DNA from: Candidatus Omnitrophota bacterium | GTDB lineage: Bacteria; Omnitrophota; Koll11; Gygaellales; Profunditerraquicolaceae | Assembly: GCA_028717765.1 (NCBI GenBank) | Contig: JAQUNE010000031.1 | Span: 6,887-12,055, forward strand | Direction of reading: 5' to 3' | DNA length: 5,169 nucleotides | Shown: in pieces, positions 1 through 4,780 of the stretch | Numbering within the stretch: the stretch's first letter is position 1 | Layout of the letters: the number at the start of each line of letters is the position of its first letter | Notes under the pieces: model-generated | Database searches by the model: none | What the model was told of the DNA's origin: nothing | What the model saw: only the letters and a program-made list of their open reading frames with translations | Made by a program: the position numbers and the translations under genes

Positions 1-28
1 CCCTCAAGGCAACTAGTTGTCTTGAGGG
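1..28. repeat. 28-base near-perfect inverted repeat at the left edge
   Basis: Bases 1-12 pair with 17-28 around CTAG. Outer arms CCCTCAAG/CTTGAGGG are perfect, and the inner part CAACTAGTTG (10-19) is itself palindromic. The only imperfection is 9 against 20, a G-T pair on the plus strand and an A-C mismatch in minus-strand RNA. On the plus side no T-run follows. On the minus side the bases after it are outside the window, so it could be a second terminator, a leader hairpin of the next gene or a protein binding site. The stem begins exactly at base 1 and may extend further. Confidence 0.75.
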
Positions 29-33
29 CAAAG

Positions 34-67
34 AAAATAAAAACCCTAAAGGCTTTTTCTTTAGGGT
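34..67 (-). terminator. Intrinsic terminator, expression platform of the riboswitch
   Basis: On the minus strand ACCCUAAAG (67-59) pairs perfectly with CUUUAGGGU (51-43) around a 7-nt loop. A U-tract follows (UUUUU at 43-39, then A and UUUU at 37-34). Three bases of its 5' arm (67-65) are also the end of the aptamer's outer P1 strand, so P1 and the full terminator stem exclude each other. If transcripts run on from gspM, it would also end the gsp operon. Confidence 0.88.
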
Positions 68-172
68 ATTTCCTTTTGGCAACCCCGCTATCCGCTTTAG
101 ATTACAGCGGATCGGAAGCTTTGCGCCCCAGCATTACTGCTAGTTAGCCTTTATCAGTAGGTACAGAATACC
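65..172 (-). promoter_or_regulatory. Cyclic-di-GMP class I (GEMM-I) riboswitch aptamer
   Basis: Read on the minus strand, the RNA carries the conserved GEMM-I blocks in order. GAUAAAGGCUAAC (155-143) comes first. P2 is CUAGCA/UGCUGG (143-138 with 133-128), closed by a GUAA tetraloop (137-134). GGGGCGCAAAGC (129-118) follows, then P3, whose CCG (115-113) pairs with CGG (87-85) and UCCGCU (111-106) with AGCGGA (96-91). The 3' block is UAGCGGGGUUGCC (90-78). Compared with the well-studied Vc2 aptamer, G20 is kept (G149), A47 is A122 and C92 is C79. A guanine at the G20 position argues for c-di-GMP rather than cGAMP. An outer P1 can form between GGUAUU (172-167) and AAUACC (70-65), with a possible inner CCU/AGG (161-159 with 74-72). 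A terminator follows at once, so control is at transcription. The target gene lies beyond the left edge and is unknown. Confidence 0.9.
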
Positions 173-201
173 AAATTGTCAAAATTCCATATTATATTTA
201 A

Positions 202-229
202 AATATAGCATATTTTTCACAGTTTGCAA
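202..229 (-). promoter_or_regulatory. Extended -10 promoter for the riboswitch transcript
   Basis: On the minus strand TTGCAA (229-224) is followed after 16 nt by TATATT (207-202), which is preceded by TGC (210-208), an extended -10 element. A start site near 195 would leave about 23 nt before the riboswitch P1 strand, and the direction matches the aptamer. A C7 run (234-240) lies just upstream. The promoter sits between the gspM stop and the aptamer, so the downstream gene need not rely on the gsp operon transcript. Confidence 0.65.
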
Positions 230-241
230 GTCAGGGGGGGA

Positions 242-769
242 TTAATCTATAGAGAGCTTTGAGATCGCGAAAACGCCTTCCAAAGACTGCGTATCAGGCT
301 TGACATTTAGATCTAACTTTTTTATTTTTAAAAGAGATAATGAATTTTCCAGGCTATAGATAAACTTTATATATCCTTCTAAATCCCCTTCGGTCCTTAG
401 GTCTATGATCAGCTCTTTGTACAAATCAAGATTTTTCGAAGTTTGTGGCCGGATATCAACTATGCGGATATTCGCTTCTTTAGTTAACCTTTCTAATTCC
501 GATAAGGTAGTAACCAAAGTATCTTTACCTGTAAGCAGAGATTCATCTGCGGAGGCTGCTTTTTCCTGCTTCTTCTGAATACTTTCTTTTTGGCTAAGCA
601 GCCAGAGGTACTTCTTGAGCTTGCCCCGTGTCACGGTAATCTGCTGGTTCAAAAGTTCGTTTTTCTTAACTATTGGAGAAAGCGCAAAATTAAAAACTAA
701 ACTAAAAATAACGACACCTGCCGCTAAATAAAGAATTATCTTTTCTCTCTTAGTGATTATTCTTTGCAT
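242..769 (-). CDS. gspM: Type II secretion system protein GspM (PilO-like)
   Basis: 175-aa bitopic inner-membrane protein, the expected partner of GspL in the assembly platform. A short basic cytoplasmic tail (MQRIITKREK) is followed by a membrane helix at about 11-31. A coiled coil comes next (about 34-70, rich in K, Q and E), then a periplasmic ferredoxin-like domain (about 84-173) with LSELERLTKEANIRIVDIRP, a repeat of the helix-strand pattern in EGYIKFIYSLENSLSLLKIKKLDL, and a final strand. This is the GspM/PilO layout and size. It is the last gene of the operon, starting 2 nt after the gspL stop. There is no Shine-Dalgarno, only an AATAAATAAATA stretch, so translation probably depends on re-initiation after gspL. 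Sequence identity to known GspM proteins is usually low, so the call rests on architecture plus position after gspL. PilO is the alternative name. Confidence 0.85.
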   Translation of the reverse strand: MQRIITKREKIILYLAAGVVIFSLVFNFALSPIVKKNELLNQQITVTRGKLKKYLWLLSQKESIQKKQEKAASADESLLTGKDTLVTTLSELERLTKEANIRIVDIRPQTSKNLDLYKELIIDLRTEGDLEGYIKFIYSLENSLSLLKIKKLDLNVKPDTQSLEGVFAISKLSID

Positions 770-771
770 AT

Positions 772-2217
772 TTATTTATTTATATTTACACAAGCGATTT
801 CAAAATCTACTGTCTCTGCTTCTTTAGTCCTTCTCTTGCTAGCATATTTTACCTTAATGTTGAATTTCTTGAATTCTGGCAATTTTTCTAAGGCAGAAAC
901 AAAGGTAAATACTGAATTGAGCTCTTGGGCCAAGCCGCGTACAATAACCTGATTATCCTCCTCATAGCTAAAGCTTGTCAGATACAGCGCATTCGGCAAA
1001 GACCCAAAACATCCGGTAAGAAGGTCTAAGATCGCGACTCTTTTAGTATTCTGATCTTCTAGTATTCTCGACCTTTTTTCTATTTCTTCAAGCGGCCTCG
1101 CTTCTTTGGTAACCTTGCCTAATTCACTCTTTAGGCGGTCAAGGTACTTTGATTTATTATCCAGATTCTTAACTATAGCTATAACCCAAATTGTCAAAAT
1201 TAGAATGATGAATATAAATGTTTTTAAACTTTTTTTGTAGACTGCTGCCTGTTTTCCTTTCTCTTTGGACTCCACAGGCAAAAGGTTCAAGGTTTCCTCA
1301 ATACCTTCTAAGCCAAAACCGACAAGACTGGCGAATGAATATCCGGAAGATAAAATCTTCTGCACCAGAGTATCCAAAAAGACAACTTTTTTATAAAAAT
1401 CCACGGCTTCTACCGGTAAGGGAAATTTTTCCTTCAAAAGTTTGCAACATTCTTCTGTTACTTTATTATTTCCGAGGACAATAATTTTTTGAGAAAATTC
1501 CTGTAAGAATTCCTTAGTATAAGCTTCCCTAGAACGATTCACCTCTTCAATAAAGACATACCTCCAGTCTTCCTTTGTACGGTTAAGCTTAAAATATCTA
1601 CTAAAAACCATTTTCTTGCCGGAAATTACCACCAATTCCACCTGGTTAAGATCAATATCTATAATCATTACCGGAGTATTTTCCTGCGGATTAAGATAAT
1701 TATATAAATTACACAGCCCATATGAACCTAAAGCTATGGAGAAATTTTTAATATTCAACCCTTTAAAAATTTCCAGGTAGCGAGAAATGATATCCTGATG
1801 GACAATTACTAAGTTTACTCCAGAATATCCGTTCTTCTGCGTAGAAACTACCTGATAACCTGTAATTAGCTCATTAATCGGATAAGGCAGATACCTGGGA
1901 GCTTGCAGAGAAGCGATTTTTGCTACTTCTTGGGGCGCTTGTGCGGGGATACTCAGATGCCTGCAGGTGACCTGGTTACGTGGCAGGCAAACTATGATCG
2001 GATTATTATTGTATCCTAATTTTTTTAGAACCTGAGAAACCTTTTCGCTGAGTTTCTGATTATCAATACCATCAACTAGCGGCTCAAATTCAATATTTAC
2101 GAACTCTTTTTTAAAATTTCCAGAGATGTTGCATTTGATGATCTTAAAAACATTTTCGCTAATTGCTAAGGCAAAAATGGCATTCTTGTTTCCTGCACCT
2201 AGGATCCGTTTTATCAT
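772..2217 (-). CDS. gspL: Type II secretion system protein GspL (PilM-PilN-like fusion)
   Basis: 481-aa inner-membrane platform protein. In known T2SSs GspL recruits the ATPase GspE through its cytoplasmic domain and pairs with GspM in the periplasm. Residues about 10-305 resemble the actin-like PilM/GspL cytoplasmic domain: FALAISENVFKIIKC (15-29) at the first phosphate-loop position, IIVCLPR (74-80), MIIDIDLNQVELVVISGKKM (184-203) with a following FSRYF, and KIIVLGN (244-250) at the adenosine-motif position. These loops are degenerate, as is usual in GspL. NLLPVE (311-316) is the motif with which free PilN tails bind PilM. One membrane helix follows (about 332-349), then a charged coiled coil (351-395) and a PilN-like ferredoxin fold (395-478) with VRGLAQELNSVFTFVSALEKLP. 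It therefore reads as PilM and PilN in one chain, which is the GspL architecture. No strong Shine-Dalgarno is seen. It ends 2 nt before gspM. Confidence 0.88.
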   Translation of the reverse strand: MIKRILGAGNKNAIFALAISENVFKIIKCNISGNFKKEFVNIEFEPLVDGIDNQKLSEKVSQVLKKLGYNNNPIIVCLPRNQVTCRHLSIPAQAPQEVAKIASLQAPRYLPYPINELITGYQVVSTQKNGYSGVNLVIVHQDIISRYLEIFKGLNIKNFSIALGSYGLCNLYNYLNPQENTPVMIIDIDLNQVELVVISGKKMVFSRYFKLNRTKEDWRYVFIEEVNRSREAYTKEFLQEFSQKIIVLGNNKVTEECCKLLKEKFPLPVEAVDFYKKVVFLDTLVQKILSSGYSFASLVGFGLEGIEETLNLLPVESKEKGKQAAVYKKSLKTFIFIILILTIWVIAIVKNLDNKSKYLDRLKSELGKVTKEARPLEEIEKRSRILEDQNTKRVAILDLLTGCFGSLPNALYLTSFSYEEDNQVIVRGLAQELNSVFTFVSALEKLPEFKKFNIKVKYASKRRTKEAETVDFEIACVNINK

Positions 2218-2226
2218 ATTATTCTT

Positions 2227-2255
2227 ATCATACTATAATTTGGAAACAGATGCAA
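2227..2255 (-). promoter_or_regulatory. Possible internal promoter before gspL
   Basis: On the minus strand TTGCAT (2255-2250) and TATGAT (2232-2227) are separated by 17 nt, matching the sigma-70 consensus at 4 and 5 of 6 positions. The -35 box starts just after the gspK stop. Transcription would start around 2220, only about 3 nt before the gspL ATG, giving an almost leaderless mRNA. gspL has no clear Shine-Dalgarno, which fits that idea. In AT-rich DNA such matches also arise by chance, so this is weak. Confidence 0.25.
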
Positions 2256-2257
2256 AG

Positions 2258-3274
2258 CTAATATTGATGCCAATAAAGGAATTTCGTCTTATCCCGGTCG
2301 TAAACCGCATTAATCTTTTTCAAGGCTTTTCCTGAATTGCCGCTTGATTCAATTTTAAAATAATTTGATTTATAAACCAGATTACTTTTAAGCTTATTGA
2401 AAAAATTGACCTCCGAAGTACTTAGTTGTATCCCATTAACGATCTCATCCTCGCTTTTGATTGCCTGGCTGTTCCTTAGGTTAATAATTTTTCCAATCAG
2501 GCCCTCAGCCGTGGTGATTTCATCCGCATCAGCAGCAAGGGATTTAGCGAAAATTGATAAAATATCCCGAGAAACTGTGTTTATATTCAAGGAGATGGCT
2601 CCGGAGCCCAGCGCATTGCCGCCATAAACAGTAATCGAATCCCGCAGCAGTTTAAATGCGTCCTGGGCCTTCTTCTGATAATCTGTTGTTTTATTTTTAT
2701 AGAAATATTCCAAAACAATACCCAGTTCTTCGCAATTTGAAAATCGGTCTTTCTTTAGCCCAAGGAATACTGTCTTTGCATCGAGGCCAGGGTCACTGCG
2801 CCAATAAAGAATATAGTTGATCAGTTCATTTGCTCCCGTATCAATACCAAACTTCTCAAATAACGCAGCTAAGCATGCCGGCGAAGCGCTATTTAGATTA
2901 ATTTTACGCTCCTCATCCGTCATGCAATAATAATGATTGTTCTCATCGAAAAAACCCACGGTAAATTTCTCCCCGGAACCTTTTTTAAGCTCTACCTCTT
3001 TCAAAATGTAGGCTTTGGTGTCCGGATCAATTCCAGTGCTCCAGGGATCAGATAAACTATCATAATCTTTCGCAGGCTGTGTTGCTTCTTGGCTTAAAAG
3101 AACAACTGCTTTTTGCATTCCTGCCTGCGCTAACAGGCTGGTGGTTAAACTCTCTTTCTGGGAACGGGCTAATTTTAAGTTAATCATACAACGATTCCCT
3201 AAGCCTATGGCAAAAACCACCAAAATCGCCAAAATCCACAGGCTAATCATCAAAATTGACCCTCTCTGCTTCAT
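2258..3274 (-). CDS. gspK: Type II secretion system minor pseudopilin GspK
   Basis: 338-aa large minor pseudopilin that caps the pseudopilus tip with GspI and GspJ. The leader is MKQRG, with cleavage expected after G5, then SILMISLWILAILVVFAIGLG (membrane helix about 6-26). Position +5 is Ile rather than Glu, the normal state of GspK and the reason it is thought to sit at the very tip. Family motifs in order are an Arg/Ala-rich helix with LLAQAGMQKAV (47-57), TDEERKINLN (119-128), equivalent to 'DE.sKiNlN', and the helical insert of the family with ILYWRSDP (145-152), where members usually read 'DWiD.D'. Then come LNINT (229-233) and the closing strand SNYFKIES (303-310). The length is typical. 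The start was chosen by the AAGGAG 7 nt upstream and the correct leader length. It lies 36 nt after gspJ and 40 nt before gspL. Confidence 0.94.
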   Translation of the reverse strand: MKQRGSILMISLWILAILVVFAIGLGNRCMINLKLARSQKESLTTSLLAQAGMQKAVVLLSQEATQPAKDYDSLSDPWSTGIDPDTKAYILKEVELKKGSGEKFTVGFFDENNHYYCMTDEERKINLNSASPACLAALFEKFGIDTGANELINYILYWRSDPGLDAKTVFLGLKKDRFSNCEELGIVLEYFYKNKTTDYQKKAQDAFKLLRDSITVYGGNALGSGAISLNINTVSRDILSIFAKSLAADADEITTAEGLIGKIINLRNSQAIKSEDEIVNGIQLSTSEVNFFNKLKSNLVYKSNYFKIESSGNSGKALKKINAVYDRDKTKFLYWHQY

Positions 3275-3281
3275 AAAACTT

Positions 3282-3287
3282 CTCCTT
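3282..3287 (-). promoter_or_regulatory. Shine-Dalgarno deciding the gspK start
   Basis: AAGGAG lies 7 nt before the ATG at 3274 on the minus strand. This ideal spacing selects the ATG at 3274 over the in-frame GTG at 3301, which sits inside the hairpin stem, has no ribosome binding site and would add nine residues to the prepilin leader. Confidence 0.85.
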
Positions 3288-3296
3288 GCATAGAGA

Positions 3297-3329
3297 TGCA
3301 CACCGGCCTATCAGCTAAGGCCGGGTGCA
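3297..3329 (-). other. Intercistronic RNA hairpin at the gspJ stop / gspK leader
   Basis: On the minus strand UGCAC-CCGGCCU (3329-3318) pairs with AGGCCGG-U-GUGCA (3309-3297). This gives 12 base pairs with a single bulged U and an 8-nt loop (3310-3317). The gspJ TGA (3313-3311) lies in or at the edge of the loop. No U-run follows; the next bases lead directly into the AAGGAG of gspK. It is therefore not an ordinary intrinsic terminator. A role in mRNA processing, protection of the 5' segment or setting the gspJ:gspK ratio is possible (inference). Confidence 0.7.
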
Positions 3330-3955
3330 AGAGGTAAAGAAATTATCCTGGTAAAATCTACGGTTCCTATTTCCTGGCCATGCTTATCTCTCTCAATCAA
3401 GGAAAGTTTTATTTTTACTGCCAAAGGTAAACCTTTTTGCTGGTCAGGTTTTCCTTGCTCTACCGGCCAAGATTCCTGCCATTCGATATTTTGATTCGGG
3501 TCGTCAGAAAGATAAGCAAATTCCAAAACTAATTCTTTTGCATCTATAGATAATTCTTGCTCCTCACCCAAAGGATTTTCTGCACTTACCTGGAGGCCGC
3601 GGTAAAGTGTGCGTTTTAAAACTTGGTTATTTAATTCATATTTAATCCGACAAGGAAATATATAACTTTGCGCCTTCTCAAAGCTATCTAAAACACTGCA
3701 AAACTCCATAGTTTGCCCTGATTTAGATCCTTTAAAACTCGAGTCATTCTGGGAATAAATATAAGAATTTTTTAAGTCAGTTTCCATCCGGCTCAAAATT
3801 ACTCTTGCCGTCTGATAAACTTCCGATGCTCTCTCTATTTTGTCATAACTAAGGATTCCCGTCTGTAAAGCCGAATAGAGCCCCAAGATAATCACCGCAG
3901 AAAGTGATGCCGCAAGCAAAAGTTCAAGTAAGGTAAAACCTGCTCTTCTTTTCAT
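3311..3955 (-). CDS. gspJ: Type II secretion system minor pseudopilin GspJ
   Basis: 214-aa minor pseudopilin, the bulkier tip partner of GspI and GspK. The leader is MKRRAG with canonical G6 before the cut, followed by FTLLELLLAASLSAVIILGLY with Glu at +5 (E11) and a membrane helix at about 7-27. The periplasmic domain has the GspJ signatures: a long helix with ARVILSRMETDL (50-61), a W-rich strand IEWQESWP (157-164), and LPLAVKIKLSL (177-187), equivalent to the conserved 'LP.avr..l' of the family. C86 and C102 could pair. The start codon overlaps the gspI stop (ATGA), and no Shine-Dalgarno is visible (the upstream bases are ACCTTCAAAAACCCC), so translation is probably coupled to gspI. The TGA stop lies in the loop of a strong hairpin before gspK. 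Confidence 0.92.
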   Translation of the reverse strand: MKRRAGFTLLELLLAASLSAVIILGLYSALQTGILSYDKIERASEVYQTARVILSRMETDLKNSYIYSQNDSSFKGSKSGQTMEFCSVLDSFEKAQSYIFPCRIKYELNNQVLKRTLYRGLQVSAENPLGEEQELSIDAKELVLEFAYLSDDPNQNIEWQESWPVEQGKPDQQKGLPLAVKIKLSLIERDKHGQEIGTVDFTRIISLPLAPGLS

Positions 3956-4341
3956 GGGGTTTTTGAAGGTATGTAGGTTAAAAATTTAACCGTTCTTCTT
4001 TCTGCGTTTGATTTTCCCGGTAAAAGAACGTTCAACTCCAACTCAACTAACCCCGGTTGGCCCAAGTCTACAAAAGAACAATTCCAATTAAACTGATTAC
4101 CCTGCAGCTCTTGAGAGCCCTCCTTGTAATCAAGGGGTTTGGGAGATTTTTTTTGTTCTTCTTTTACTTCCCAAATTTTTTCTTCAGCGAGAAAAGTGGC
4201 GAGAATTAAATCCTGACTTACCTTTTGTGAAGATAAAAGAGTAGCGAATGAACGGAAAATAAAAATAATTGCCGTGGAGAGAATCGCAATTGCAACTAAA
4301 ACCTCAATCAGGGTAAAAGCCTTATTTGATCTGGATGCCAC
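3952..4341 (-). CDS. gspI: Type II secretion system minor pseudopilin GspI
   Basis: 129-aa minor pseudopilin. In characterised T2SSs GspI nucleates the I-J-K tip complex that primes pseudopilus assembly. The leader is MASRSNKA, followed by mature FTLIEVLVAIAILSTAIIF with Glu at +5 (E13) and a membrane helix at about 9-30. As in gspH, the -1 residue is Ala (A8) rather than Gly. The segment FLAEEKIWEVKEE (50-62) matches the conserved GspI region usually seen as A-E-N/K-K-L-E-E-L. The small C-terminal beta domain (about 78-126) is of normal family length. Translation starts at GTG, chosen for the AAAGGAG 6 nt upstream and the correct leader. The stop codon shares an ATGA with the gspJ start. The type IV prepilin family is certain; the I assignment rests on size, the AEEK motif and position between H and J. 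Confidence 0.9.
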   Translation of the reverse strand: MASRSNKAFTLIEVLVAIAILSTAIIFIFRSFATLLSSQKVSQDLILATFLAEEKIWEVKEEQKKSPKPLDYKEGSQELQGNQFNWNCSFVDLGQPGLVELELNVLLPGKSNAERRTVKFLTYIPSKTP

Positions 4342-4780
4342 CTGAGGCTCCTTTAAAGATCAGCGATATCTTATCCTTGTTCTGATTATCAAATATTATT
4401 GTTGCCTGATCGGTTGAGGCATCGGGATAAAAATTTATCCCTTTTATCTCAAAAGGATCCATACTTACAAGCACTCCTTGAGGGGCTTTATAGATTGCAC
4501 CAAATCTTCCCCCGATATTCCTAAATTCCTCCTGCTCTCTGGTGAAAGCCTGTAACTCACCATTATTGATATTGATCCCAAGGTAATAAATTTTACCTTG
4601 ATTAACGCTAGCATCTTGAAGATAGCGGCTTAAAAAATAGATATCTTTGGAAAATTTATTGAACTCAAAATGCGCAAGCGTACTCTTAAACCTAGGGATT
4701 GCCACAGCTGACAAAACCCCGATAATAATAATTACGATCAGTAGTTCGATAAAGGTAAGGGCCTTACTTCTCCGTATCAT
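4322..4780 (-). CDS. gspH: Type II secretion system minor pseudopilin GspH
   Basis: 152-aa minor pseudopilin of the GspH/FimT type, thought to link the tip complex to the GspG shaft. The leader is MIRRSKA, and the mature end would be LTFIELLIVIIIIGVLSAVA with Glu at +5 (E12) and a membrane helix at about 8-28. The residue before the cleavage site is Ala (A7), not the usual Gly. The globular part ends with the GspH pattern of a beta strand plus INFYPDAST (115-123) and a C-terminal beta hairpin, ISLIFKGASGGIQI. The start at 4780 was chosen because it gives a 7-residue basic leader. The longer reading from 4864 would put 28 uncleavable residues in front and overlap gspG by about 100 nt. The gene overlaps gspG by 17 nt and gspI by 20 nt, which suggests translational coupling. 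A FimT-like type IV pilus protein is the alternative, but the G-H-I-J-K order favours GspH. Confidence 0.88.
   Translation of the reverse strand: MIRRSKALTFIELLIVIIIIGVLSAVAIPRFKSTLAHFEFNKFSKDIYFLSRYLQDASVNQGKIYYLGININNGELQAFTREQEEFRNIGGRFGAIYKAPQGVLVSMDPFEIKGINFYPDASTDQATIIFDNQNKDKISLIFKGASGGIQIK
4348..4354 (-). promoter_or_regulatory. Shine-Dalgarno supporting the GTG start of gspI
   Basis: AAAGGAG on the minus strand, inside the last codons of gspH, sits 6 nt before a GTG at 4341. This near-ideal site supports GTG as the true gspI start and shows that gspI has its own initiation signal despite the 20-nt overlap with gspH. Confidence 0.8.

Noticed and set aside
1..28. Palindrome as a plus-strand intrinsic terminator
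   Set aside because: The bases after it on the plus strand (CAAAGAAAATAAAAA) are A-rich, with no T-run. A minus-strand terminator cannot be judged because the following bases are outside the window.
78..155. cGAMP-specific (GEMM-Ib) variant of the aptamer
   Set aside because: The GEMM-Ib variants carry A at the Vc2 G20 position. Here the aligned base is G (149), so c-di-GMP is the more likely ligand, although binding tests are needed for certainty.
154..182. Perfect TTGACA (177-182, minus) as the riboswitch promoter -35
   Set aside because: At 17 nt spacing the -10 would be TACTGA, a poor match, and the start site would fall inside the aptamer and remove its P1 strand and conserved 5' block. 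The TTGCAA/TGCTATATT promoter upstream is far better placed.
770..786. TTTA short tandem repeat at the gspL/gspM junction
   Set aside because: Only about three copies of the unit in an AT-rich stop/start junction. It is too short to call a functional or phase-variable repeat.
764..952. Plus-strand open frame, with others at 1218-1484, 2126-2335 and 2397-2627
   Set aside because: All lie antisense inside well-supported gsp genes, have no ribosome binding sites and show no recognisable protein features.
3275..3301. GTG start at 3301 for gspK
   Set aside because: The GTG lies inside a hairpin stem with no ribosome binding site, and AAGGAG is ideally placed for the ATG at 3274, which gives a five-residue leader.
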